Below, piece by piece: positions 1 through 7,287 of a stretch of 7,311 nt of DNA. The position numbers were made by a program, and so were the translations under genes. Positions within the stretch are counted from its first letter, which is position 1. Each line of letters starts with the position of its first letter. Source of the DNA: Nitrospinota bacterium (GTDB lineage: Bacteria; Nitrospinota_A; JADGAW01); NCBI GenBank assembly GCA_015231815.1, contig JADGAW010000106.1:1-7311 (forward strand), in the 5' to 3' direction. The notes beneath the pieces were generated by a model. That model did not search any database. It had not been told where the DNA came from and worked only from the letters and a program-made list of their open reading frames with translations.

Positions 1-14
1 TTTGTTCAATATTA

Positions 15-26
15 TAATAGGTATTA
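15..26. repeat. 12-bp dyad TAATAGGTATTA, left copy
   Basis: The sequence has two 5-bp arms (TAATA and TATTA) around a GG centre, so it could bind a dimeric regulator. An exact copy lies at 7276-7287. This copy begins 200 nt upstream of the methyltransferase ATG. AT-rich composition makes the match weak evidence on its own. Confidence 0.45.
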
Positions 27-73
27 ATTCATCTTTTAAAAAAAGTTATGTAAAATAACAATTAGTTGTTTTT

Positions 74-102
74 TGTATAATTAAGGTAATCTTAGATACA
101 CT
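74..102 (+). promoter_or_regulatory. Weak candidate promoter upstream of the methyltransferase
   Basis: TTGTAT (74-79) and TACACT (97-102) are separated by 17 nt and match the housekeeping -35 and -10 boxes at 3 and 4 of 6 positions. A perfect TATAAT also lies at 76-81 but has no -35 box at the right distance. If 97-102 is used, the transcript would have a leader of about 105 nt containing the 127-172 inverted repeat. This is a poor match in AT-rich DNA. Confidence 0.2.
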
Positions 103-126
103 TTGTATATATCATCGACTATTTAC

Positions 127-172
127 TAATATCAGTTTGAGTAGAATTAAATTGAGTAACCATCTGATATTA
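127..172. repeat. 9-bp inverted repeat enclosing two TTGAGTA direct repeats
   Basis: TAATATCAG (127-135) and CTGATATTA (164-172) are perfect reverse complements separated by 28 nt. The interior carries TTGAGTA twice (137-143 and 152-158), 15 nt apart. The structure ends 42 nt before the methyltransferase ATG. It could be a regulator-binding site or, if transcribed, a stem-loop in the 5' leader. The repeats are seen directly; the role is inferred. Confidence 0.5.
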
Positions 173-214
173 AAAGATTTTCATGTCAATAATTATTTGT
201 TATGAGACGCACCT

Positions 215-1027
215 ATGGAATCATCATTTAAGAAGAAGATTGGGCATCAATATAACAAATTTCAAAATACCATCGAGCAAACTAACCAGAATAAAAAATA
301 TCTCAACTACGGCTATAGCTGTAACCTTTTTGATTCCATGGAGACACGGCAAGAACGCTTATGTCTTAGCGTTTTTAATATGACAGAGATTAAGCCTAAT
401 GACATTATTGTTGATGTTGGTTTTGGAAGTGGGGAGCAAGATTTCCTTCTCGAGAAAAACTATGCTTTTAAAAAACTTATTGGTTTTAATATAGCTGAAG
501 AACAGGTACATTACGCAAATAATAGAGCGTACATGAGAAATCTTCAGGATAAACTAAAATTTGTTTATGGAATGGCTGAGGAGTTGCCAGATATTGAAGC
601 TTGCTCAATAGATAAGATTTTTTCCATTGAATGTGCATTTTATTTTGACAGAAGTCGTTTTTATAAAAGAGCTGCAGAGGTGTTGAAGCATGGAGGGAAG
701 ATGGTTCTCGCTGATATAAGCTTAAATAACCCTTTTGGGGTAATCAGAAAGTTTAATGAGGATTTCAATAGGTTTGGCACTATCTCGTCAAATAAGGCAA
801 AGTGGGAAAAGTATTTTATTACAAAAGAAGTGAAAAGTATTCGAAGTAAAACTTTTCCGGGAGCTATGATTGCAGGAATAAAAATCATTAATATTCTTCT
901 AAGGAATACGCTGAGTAGTGAAGAGTACCGGGAGTGGTTAAAAATGGCACTATACTGTCAAGGGGCATCAATCTCCCTCTTATCAGGCATCTATCGATAT
1001 GATTTGATAACACTTGAGAAGAAATAA
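215..1027 (+). CDS. Class I SAM-dependent methyltransferase (small-molecule type)
   Basis: This 270-residue protein should transfer a methyl group from S-adenosylmethionine to an unidentified, probably small-molecule substrate in the cytoplasm. The Rossmann-type core is clear. Motif I is VDVGFGSG (residues 66-73). The second strand and following helix read GFNIAEEQV (90-98), with Asn92 where many relatives have an acidic residue; O-methyltransferases of the EryG/mycinamicin type often have Asn there. The motif IV region is DKIFSIECAFYFD (133-145), followed by VLKHGG (156-161) and the strand MVLADISL (163-170). The C-terminal 100 residues form the variable, substrate-facing part. There is no signal peptide or membrane segment. 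The ATG at 215 leaves a normal-length N-terminal lead before motif I. Its ribosome site is weak (GAGA at 204-207). It converges on the kinase/di-iron operon. The fold is near certain, but the substrate is unknown: O-, N- or C-methylation are all possible. Confidence 0.9.
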   Translation: MESSFKKKIGHQYNKFQNTIEQTNQNKKYLNYGYSCNLFDSMETRQERLCLSVFNMTEIKPNDIIVDVGFGSGEQDFLLEKNYAFKKLIGFNIAEEQVHYANNRAYMRNLQDKLKFVYGMAEELPDIEACSIDKIFSIECAFYFDRSRFYKRAAEVLKHGGKMVLADISLNNPFGVIRKFNEDFNRFGTISSNKAKWEKYFITKEVKSIRSKTFPGAMIAGIKIINILLRNTLSSEEYREWLKMALYCQGASISLLSGIYRYDLITLEKK

Positions 1028-1095
1028 GCTTTAACCTTAGAACTTTTTATATTAATCTTCTGCAGTTACTTCTTTCTTTGAAAAAAAAAGTGTTA
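1028..1095. other. Convergent intergenic spacer without a clear terminator
   Basis: These 68 bases lie between the stop codons of the methyltransferase (+) and the di-iron protein (-). They contain a run of nine A at 1081-1089, which is a T run on the minus strand just after that gene's stop. No GC-rich stem precedes it. The only pairing I find is an imperfect A/T stem (ACTT near 1067 with AAGT near 1090). Neither strand shows a convincing rho-independent terminator, so transcripts may overlap or end by another mechanism. Confidence 0.5.
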
Positions 1096-1905
1096 TTAGG
1101 CTTCTTTCACAATAAAGATACCCTTTAGCTTATTCTCCATATCAGCAATAAGTTCAAAATCATCACGTTGGTCAGGGTGAAAATTGGGTTTAAAAAAATC
1201 AATTGTTAAGGGTAAACATTTCCTGAGAATTCCTTCTTGGCTAATATGCAAATTTAATATCTCTTTAAAAGTAGCAAAACGAAACAGTAAGCCATCTTTA
1301 TGAAGAAAGTGAACCATTCTTGATAAAGTAGTAATATATGTCATAAACGATCCAATAATCATTCCAAGGTTAAGTTTCCACTGAGTTCCATCAACTTCTT
1401 GAAATAAATTAAATACCACAGATTTATGCTCAAGTTCCTCAAGAGAGTGCCAATAAAATAAGTCTGCAACCTGTACATGAACATTATTGAGATAATTTCC
1501 TCTAATGATAACGTAACCAATTGTTGCTGTAAGATGTTCCATACCGGCAGTTAAAGCTAAATTAAATTCTGAACTATAAAATCTTAACGCTTTTTTGGTA
1601 CGAAATTCCTGATTTTTATATCTCACCTTCATATTATATTTTTCCAGCCCTCGGTTTAATATTGTATGAACATATGAGTGGTTTTTTTCTTGTTCAATAA
1701 AATCTATTGCCGATTTCCTTAAGACCTCATCCTTAATATTATTTATAAATGGTTTTACTGAAGCAATAAAAAATGCTTCCCCTATTGGGAAAAGGGTTGA
1801 CAAAGCATTAAAGAAGTGGGATAAAACGGGGTTGTTCTTGACTAAGGAATTGCTTCCTAGCTCTGGAATAGGCATAGTAATTTTCCGAGGAATAACTTTT
1901 AGCAT
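1096..1905 (-). CDS. 'Metal-dependent hydrolase' family protein (PF10118-like), probable ferritin-like di-iron protein
   Basis: This 269-residue protein matches by eye the family usually annotated as predicted metal-dependent hydrolase (PF10118). Recognisable blocks are FPIGEAFF (39-46), FIEQEKNHSYVH (69-80), GMEHLTA (121-127) and WHSLEELEHKSVVFN (152-166). Potential metal ligands are Glu43, Glu73/His76 (an ExxH), Glu123, and Glu157/His160 (a second ExxH). That spacing is what a four-helix di-iron carboxylate protein of the ferritin/ribonucleotide-reductase type uses, so an oxidase or oxygenase role is at least as likely as hydrolysis (inference). Residues 177-195 are hydrophobic but look like a buried or amphipathic helix. 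There is no signal peptide. The start codon is 9 nt after the stop of the upstream sensor kinase, so it is almost certainly the second gene of that operon and may be translationally coupled. The leader before ATG is TTTTAAGA, a poor ribosome site. The substrate is unknown. Confidence 0.85.
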   Translation of the reverse strand: MLKVIPRKITMPIPELGSNSLVKNNPVLSHFFNALSTLFPIGEAFFIASVKPFINNIKDEVLRKSAIDFIEQEKNHSYVHTILNRGLEKYNMKVRYKNQEFRTKKALRFYSSEFNLALTAGMEHLTATIGYVIIRGNYLNNVHVQVADLFYWHSLEELEHKSVVFNLFQEVDGTQWKLNLGMIIGSFMTYITTLSRMVHFLHKDGLLFRFATFKEILNLHISQEGILRKCLPLTIDFFKPNFHPDQRDDFELIADMENKLKGIFIVKEA

Positions 1906-1914
1906 TCTTAAAAT
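1906..1914 (-). promoter_or_regulatory. 9-nt operon junction between sensor kinase and di-iron protein
   Basis: Only nine A/T-rich bases plus the kinase TAA separate the two minus-strand genes. There is no room for a promoter or terminator here, so the downstream gene must be co-transcribed unless a promoter lies inside the kinase gene. The only purine stretch before the downstream ATG is AAGA, directly adjacent to it, so initiation probably depends on ribosomes terminating on the kinase gene. The junction is seen directly; coupling is inferred. Confidence 0.75.
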
Positions 1915-4900
1915 TTAATTATTTTTTGTCAAAGGTAGCTTAATGGTGAAGATAGTGCCTTGACCGACAATGCTTTCACAGGTAATTTCACCGAGAAGTT
2001 TCTGGGTTACAATGTTGAATACAATATGTAATCCTAATCCTGTACCTCCTTGGTTTCTTTTTGTTGTAAAGAAAGGCTCAAAAATCTTTTTGATATTTTC
2101 TTCCGGTATCCCCTGTCCATTGTCCTGATATCGTAAGATAATTCCAGTCTTCTCTTTTAGGATTGTTATGGTAATTAAGCCTGAGATAGTATTTTCAAAA
2201 CCGTGTTTTATGCTGTTCATTACAAGGTTCGTAATAATTTGTGCAAGTGCTCCCGGATAGGTGTGGACTTCAATGTCTTCTGGGCAAATAACTTCTGTTG
2301 AATGCTTTTTCTTATTGAGTTCAGGTTTAAGAGATAATAATATTTGTTCCAGATAACTTCCCAAAAAGATTTTTCTTTTATCAAAGCTTGATTGATCAGC
2401 AGATACCTCCTTAAAACTTTTAACCAGATTGGCAGTTCGGTTTAAGTTGTTCAGAATTAAATCAGAACTTTGCAGGGAAATATCAATAAATTTTGAAAGC
2501 TCAGACTTCTTAAGGCTATCTTCTTCTATTGCTTTTTTAATCAACTTTGCCTGATCATTGAAAAATGAAGCAGAAGTTACCCCGATACCAATTGGGGTAT
2601 TTATTTCATGAGCAACTCCTGCAACAAGACCACCAAGGGAAGCCATTTTTTCCGACTGAATTAACTTTTCCTGACTTTCTTTTAACTCTTTAGTTCGCTC
2701 TTCAACTTTAACCTCAAGTGTTTTGTTATATTCGTTTATTTCTTCATATAGCTTTGAATTTTCCAGAGAAATTGCCGCCTGAGAAGATAGGATTCGTAAA
2801 AGCTCAACTCTCTCAGGAGTAAAAACCCCTGCATTCAGATTATTCTCGAGGTAAATAACACCGGTCTGTTTTCCATGGTAAAGAACTGGACAACAAATAG
2901 CAGACTTGATTTCTCCAGAGGAAAAGTAGGTGTCATTAGAGAATTGATGTTCTTCTGAAGCATCTTCAATGATTACGGTGTCAATTGTTTTGTCGGTAAA
3001 AAATATTACACTCTTAGGAAGGTTGGTATGTTCCTCAAGAGGTATTGATTGCAAGACTTCAACCTTTCCTGTTTCTAAATCTTCTTCAGCTTCAATCCTC
3101 AAATGTTCTTTTTCTCTTAGGACAAGCACTCCTCTCTGAGCTCCTGCATTTTCAATCATTATGGAAAGCATTTTCTTTAAAAGTTCACCAAATACAATCT
3201 CTTCCGACATTGTTTGAGAAGACTTTAATATTGTATTTAAATCTAATATCTGTGAAGAAGAACCACTTGACGTTGTCATTGTGCTGCCGGCTTCTGTGGT
3301 AATCTTTTCTCCAAAAGCCAGATGTATAAGTTCAGGGTAGTTATCTAATAAATGTTTGGCTTTGGCATCAGCTCCCCATTTGATATAAAGATAGTGTGCT
3401 TCAGTCATGTATAGTTTTGCGCACTTATCTTGTCCATTTCCTTGATAAAATTTTGCGGTAAGTTCATTTGACCACGCTTCGTGTTTAAGCGAACCATTTT
3501 CCTTACATTTTTCGATTGCTTGATCATAAAGAGAGCCTGCTTTTTTTTCCTTACCTTCAATTCTTGCAAGCTCAGCTTCCATGATACGTTGATGGTGAAG
3601 AAAGTTAACGGGGCAATGAGTCGCCCACTTTCTCATTTTCCTCAGCTCCTTTTTCATGCGTAGCTTTGCTTTTACCTTTTCAATGAAACTCATTGAAGGA
3701 TATGAAGCCGCATATATAAGAAAAGAATGAATAGAGAATTCTGCAATAAACGGGATGCCAAAATATGTTTCGATATACTTATCCGATTTGTATACCAACT
3801 CTAAAGCATTTTTATACTTCCCAAATATTAAGTATAGCTCAAGCTTGTTTAAATAAAAGTAAATGAGTCGTAACTGATTAATATCGCTTGCGGAGGCAAG
3901 AAACTCTTCCTCTGTGAGTTCGTCAATAAAAAGGGGATACTTATCATTATTGCTGGGCTTATTTAAATAGACGAAATATTTCAGTCTCATTTGCATGCCA
4001 GTAACCACCTCTTCCTGATAGCATGTGTTACTGATAACCGATAAATTATTTTCCCAAACTGCAATTAATTCTGAAAGATGAGTTGATTGGTTCCAAAAGT
4101 AATAATAAAAATGTGCAAAGCCATAGTATGAGAGGTCACCAGAGTTATATCCGGTTTCCATAGCCCTTTTAAGGTATGTATCAATTGTTTCCCAGTGTTC
4201 GTTCCAAGGGGAAATAAAAAGAGCATATTGATATTGACACCTACATCGTAACTCAAGATCATTTAATTGTTCGTTGAGTTTTAAGCCCAGTTGCCCAAAT
4301 TCGTAACCAGTTTTATAATTTCCCAAGAAAGAAGTAAGGATACTTCCGTATGAGAGATATGAAATTGCAGCCCATTTACTATTTCCATGAACAATAGAAA
4401 TTAACACTGATTTGAGTATAAGTAACAAAGTTAAGTTTTTCTTGTTTAAGGTATAAGCTGGTGCTAACAATTCGAAGATAATTCTCATGCTGAGAATTAT
4501 TTTGAGATCGGTTGTTTCTTTAAGGTCAAATAGCTCGGTAATTTTTGTATTTCTCAGTTTGAACTGTAATGTTAAAAGAGCCATAAGAACCTCAATTATT
4601 GAGGTATTTACCTTAAAGGTGTACCCTAATAACTTAAGTCCTTGAATTCCAGCCTTAAGAGAATCTTCGGATCTATTCATTATGAGATATTGCTGAGTTT
4701 TCATTAAAAACACTTCGGCTTTTTCAAAACTTGTTTTTACCTGTTTAAGCAAGGTTTCAGTATGTTTTTCAGCTTCTTCATATTTTCCACAAAGATATGC
4801 GCATTGAGCATACTCCTTATAAAGTGAAAAAGTCATTTCATATTCCTTTAACCAAAAATCATGAGGAAGCAGTTCCTTCGCTATAACGAAGTAGCTATAT

Positions 4901-7206
4901 GCCGGCTGAAATGCGGAAGATTTTTTTGCGATGATTCCCGCTCGGTAGTTAAGTTGAATAAGCTGAAGAACCTCTTTGGCTTCATGAATTAAACCTTTTG
5001 CCTCGTTAAGATGGTGAACAATCTCAATAACATTACTATCCAGTTCATCTTTGGGGGTTTTATCCAATAGTATTCGTCCAATATCTAAATGAAGAGCTTG
5101 TTTTTCGTCTTTATTCAGCAAAGAGTATGCTGCATGTTGTATTCTGTCATGTTGGAATTTATAACTAACCCCAAAATCAGAATTTTCTTCCTCCTCATTT
5201 TGTTCACCCGCGATGCGATACTCTTCACTTAGGGGTAGGATTATTCCAGCTTGTATAGCTTCCCATAAAAAACGAGCTATTTTTGCCGGGTTTTCTCCAC
5301 TAATGTCTGAAATAATTTTCAAGGAAAATGTATTGCCGATGGATGCAGCTTTTTGAAGAACCTTCCTCGTTTCAGAGGGAAGTTTTTCAAGTCGAGAAAT
5401 CATGAAATCAACAACATTATCACTTACCGATGCTTTTTTAATCTTTTCAATATCCCAGTCCCAGTGCAATTCGTTGCTGAGAAAAACAATTTGACCTTCC
5501 CTGTATAAATTGTTCAACAATTCATTAACAAAAAAAGGATTCCCCTCAGTTTTTAAATATATGAGTTCTGCAAGTTCGTCCGACTCGTCATGGCTGCAAT
5601 TTAGAGTTTCAACGATAATTTCGTTTACCGTCTCTTTTGTGAGTGGAGCTAAAAGAAGAGTGTTTACGGTTTTTTTTGCAATAATTTCTTCTTTTACGAG
5701 AAGAAGGGGATGATTCCCGTCCACTTCATTGTTTCTGTAGGAAGCAATAAGGAATAAATAAGGTATTTCCTCCGATGTGAAAAAATCCTTAATTAACTCA
5801 AGACTTGGGGTATCACTCCATTGCATGTCATCGATGAAAAGAACCAGAGGGTGCTCTCTTTTAGCAAAGATTTTAATGAAATTTCGGAAAGTAAAGATAA
5901 AACGGTTTCTTGCTTCGGAAGGGTTTAACTCCTGAACTGCTGGTTGGCTTCCTGTAATATCTTGTAGGTTGGGAATAAGGTTAAGGATTAATTGTCCGTT
6001 CGGACCAAAAGCTTTTAAGAGTTTTTCTTTCCAGTATTCAAGACGTTCTCTTGATTCAGAAAGAAGCTGGTTAACCAGACCTTTAAAGGCTGCAGCAAGA
6101 GCACTGTATGGAATATCTCTCTGGAACTGATCAAATTTTCCTTCAACGAAAAAGCTTTTTCGTGAAACAACAGGCTTATGGATTTCATTCACAAGGACTG
6201 ATTTTCCAACCCCCGCATAACCTGATACGAACAATATCTCAGATTTCCCCTCAGCTACTCCTGAAAAGGTAGTCATAAGGCTTTGTATCTCCTTTTCTCT
6301 CCCGTAGAGCTTTTGGTTAATTTGAAATCTATCAGAAATATCCTTTTGAGCAATAATAAAGTTTTTTTCCTCATTACCTGTTTTTACCATTTCAAGACAT
6401 TTTTCCAGATCATATATAAGACCTGTAGAACTGAGATAACGTTCCTCAGCATTTTTCTTGAGTAATTTCATAATAATATTTGAGAGTGTCAGGGGAATTT
6501 CTTTATTAATAGTATGTGGAGGGTCAGGTATTTTTGCTATATGTGCATGAACAACTTCCATTGGGTCATTCCCTTTAAAAGGAGAAGTGCCAGTAAGCAT
6601 TTTGTACAATGTAGTACCAAGAGAATAATAGTCAGAGCGGTAATCAATTACCCGATTCATTCGCCCTGTTTGTTCTGGAGACATATAAGAAAGGGAGCCT
6701 TCAAGAACATTAAGGTTTTTTAACCCTTGTTTTTCATGAGAGAGTATTGAGGAAATACCAAAATCAATAATTTTTATTTTTTTCGTATCAGGATTGTAGA
6801 GAATGTTTGAAGGGTTTATATCTTTATGAATAACTCTTTCTTTATGAATGGAATCAAGAGCCTTCGATATCTGGATTGCCATATTGAGGAAAAGTTCTAA
6901 TGGAGGGACTTCATTGTTAAATACTTCGTTAAGATCCCTGCCTCCAAAATCTTCCAATACCATTACAAGGGAATTTTGGTGCTTTTCGAGAGAGTAAACT
7001 TCTCTTATTCCGTCTTTTCCTGCAAGTTTTTTATTAATTTCAAACTCATAGCGAAAACTGGCAAGTTCTTCAAGTGTTGGATATTCTCCGTTTAATTGCT
7101 TAACGATTACGGGAAGTTTATCTTTTAAACGTATTCCTCTAAAAATATTTGATCGATTGCCTAGATAAATTTCTTCAGAAATTGTGTAACCTGAAAGAAA
7201 AAGCAT
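1915..7206 (-). CDS. Trifunctional Ser/Thr protein kinase / AAA ATPase / GAF-sensor histidine kinase
   Basis: This is a 1763-residue cytoplasmic signalling protein of the HstK-like class. Ser/Thr kinase (about 8-270): the glycine loop is degenerate (Gly16 only), with Lys36 in VIVK, likely helix-C Glu54, catalytic loop HKDINPSN (Asp129, Asn134), DFG Asp148, SPE 176-178 and Asp192. ATPase (about 298-700): Walker A GYAGVGKS (329-336, Lys335), Walker B LVLFIDDMQWSD (454-465), GNPFFVNELL (555-564), an acidic loop (668-677) and FQHDRIQHAAY (684-694). Residues 700-1305 are TPR-like helices. After a Ser/Thr-rich linker comes a GAF domain (about 1336-1485), a coiled coil (1485-1522) and a histidine kinase: H-box VAHEINTP with His1533, N-box Asn1660/Asn1664, G1 DNGQGI (1695-1700), FEPFF (1709-1713) and GGTGLGL (1720-1726). 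There is no receiver domain and no membrane segment. By family knowledge it should integrate a GAF or TPR-sensed signal and phosphorylate a separate response regulator. It starts at the ATG at 7206, just before the kinase domain, with a weak ribosome site. It is first in an operon with the di-iron protein. The signal is unknown. Confidence 0.95.
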   Translation of the reverse strand: MLFLSGYTISEEIYLGNRSNIFRGIRLKDKLPVIVKQLNGEYPTLEELASFRYEFEINKKLAGKDGIREVYSLEKHQNSLVMVLEDFGGRDLNEVFNNEVPPLELFLNMAIQISKALDSIHKERVIHKDINPSNILYNPDTKKIKIIDFGISSILSHEKQGLKNLNVLEGSLSYMSPEQTGRMNRVIDYRSDYYSLGTTLYKMLTGTSPFKGNDPMEVVHAHIAKIPDPPHTINKEIPLTLSNIIMKLLKKNAEERYLSSTGLIYDLEKCLEMVKTGNEEKNFIIAQKDISDRFQINQKLYGREKEIQSLMTTFSGVAEGKSEILFVSGYAGVGKSVLVNEIHKPVVSRKSFFVEGKFDQFQRDIPYSALAAAFKGLVNQLLSESRERLEYWKEKLLKAFGPNGQLILNLIPNLQDITGSQPAVQELNPSEARNRFIFTFRNFIKIFAKREHPLVLFIDDMQWSDTPSLELIKDFFTSEEIPYLFLIASYRNNEVDGNHPLLLVKEEIIAKKTVNTLLLAPLTKETVNEIIVETLNCSHDESDELAELIYLKTEGNPFFVNELLNNLYREGQIVFLSNELHWDWDIEKIKKASVSDNVVDFMISRLEKLPSETRKVLQKAASIGNTFSLKIISDISGENPAKIARFLWEAIQAGIILPLSEEYRIAGEQNEEEENSDFGVSYKFQHDRIQHAAYSLLNKDEKQALHLDIGRILLDKTPKDELDSNVIEIVHHLNEAKGLIHEAKEVLQLIQLNYRAGIIAKKSSAFQPAYSYFVIAKELLPHDFWLKEYEMTFSLYKEYAQCAYLCGKYEEAEKHTETLLKQVKTSFEKAEVFLMKTQQYLIMNRSEDSLKAGIQGLKLLGYTFKVNTSIIEVLMALLTLQFKLRNTKITELFDLKETTDLKIILSMRIIFELLAPAYTLNKKNLTLLLILKSVLISIVHGNSKWAAISYLSYGSILTSFLGNYKTGYEFGQLGLKLNEQLNDLELRCRCQYQYALFISPWNEHWETIDTYLKRAMETGYNSGDLSYYGFAHFYYYFWNQSTHLSELIAVWENNLSVISNTCYQEEVVTGMQMRLKYFVYLNKPSNNDKYPLFIDELTEEEFLASASDINQLRLIYFYLNKLELYLIFGKYKNALELVYKSDKYIETYFGIPFIAEFSIHSFLIYAASYPSMSFIEKVKAKLRMKKELRKMRKWATHCPVNFLHHQRIMEAELARIEGKEKKAGSLYDQAIEKCKENGSLKHEAWSNELTAKFYQGNGQDKCAKLYMTEAHYLYIKWGADAKAKHLLDNYPELIHLAFGEKITTEAGSTMTTSSGSSSQILDLNTILKSSQTMSEEIVFGELLKKMLSIMIENAGAQRGVLVLREKEHLRIEAEEDLETGKVEVLQSIPLEEHTNLPKSVIFFTDKTIDTVIIEDASEEHQFSNDTYFSSGEIKSAICCPVLYHGKQTGVIYLENNLNAGVFTPERVELLRILSSQAAISLENSKLYEEINEYNKTLEVKVEERTKELKESQEKLIQSEKMASLGGLVAGVAHEINTPIGIGVTSASFFNDQAKLIKKAIEEDSLKKSELSKFIDISLQSSDLILNNLNRTANLVKSFKEVSADQSSFDKRKIFLGSYLEQILLSLKPELNKKKHSTEVICPEDIEVHTYPGALAQIITNLVMNSIKHGFENTISGLITITILKEKTGIILRYQDNGQGIPEENIKKIFEPFFTTKRNQGGTGLGLHIVFNIVTQKLLGEITCESIVGQGTIFTIKLPLTKNN

Positions 7207-7239
7207 ACTGTCTTAGTTAAATTATTTTTATGAGTGTTC

Positions 7240-7250
7240 TGCATTATGCA
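7240..7250 (-). promoter_or_regulatory. Palindrome TGCATTATGCA overlapping a possible -10 box of the kinase operon
   Basis: TGCAT and ATGCA are perfect arms around a single central base. On the minus strand the palindrome contains CATAAT (7248 to 7243), a 5-of-6 match to a -10 box, 36 nt before the kinase ATG. No -35 box is visible at 16-18 nt spacing, so such a promoter would need an activator, or the overlap may be chance. A protein bound to the palindrome would block such a -10 box. Confidence 0.3.
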
Positions 7251-7257
7251 TATCATA

Positions 7258-7265
7258 AATATCAG
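7258..7265 (-). promoter_or_regulatory. CTGATATT element upstream of the kinase operon
   Basis: Read in the direction of the kinase gene this is CTGATATT, 51 nt before its ATG. The same 8-mer in the same sense orientation lies at 164-171, 43 nt before the methyltransferase ATG, as one arm of the inverted repeat there. It is a short match, reported because of its similar position in both leaders. Confidence 0.3.
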
Positions 7266-7275
7266 GATTTCTTTG

Positions 7276-7287
7276 TAATAGGTATTA
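7276..7287. repeat. 12-bp dyad TAATAGGTATTA, right copy
   Basis: This is an exact second copy of the dyad at 15-26. It lies 69 nt upstream of the sensor-kinase ATG, in the region where an operator would be expected. Read in the direction of the kinase gene it is TAATACCTATTA. Confidence 0.45.

Noticed and set aside
13..18. TATAAT as a promoter -10 box
   Set aside because: No -35 box lies at a usable distance within the window, and such hexamers arise easily in AT-rich DNA.
183..383. 66-residue plus-strand reading frame overlapping the methyltransferase start
   Set aside because: It runs in another frame through the methyltransferase N terminus and has no recognisable motif or ribosome site.
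661..888. 75-residue minus-strand frame inside the methyltransferase
   Set aside because: It lies wholly antisense to a well-supported gene and its composition looks like a frame shadow.
924..940. Residues 924-940 of the kinase protein (not base coordinates) as a transmembrane helix
   Set aside because: The leucine-rich stretch lies in the middle of TPR-like helices and is flanked by helical repeat sequence, so a buried repeat helix is more likely.
1081..1089. A9/T9 run as a rho-independent terminator of the minus-strand operon
   Set aside because: There is no stable stem before the T run; only a 3-bp GTG/CAC pairing could be found.
3045..6723. Several 60-85 residue plus-strand frames and a 65-residue minus-strand frame inside the kinase gene
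   Set aside because: All lie within the continuous 1763-codon frame, whose domain motifs are intact, and none has a motif of its own.
1915..7206. Possible frameshift or assembly fusion explaining the very long gene
   Set aside because: The domain order is the known order of HstK-like trifunctional kinases, and the motifs run through in one frame without gaps.
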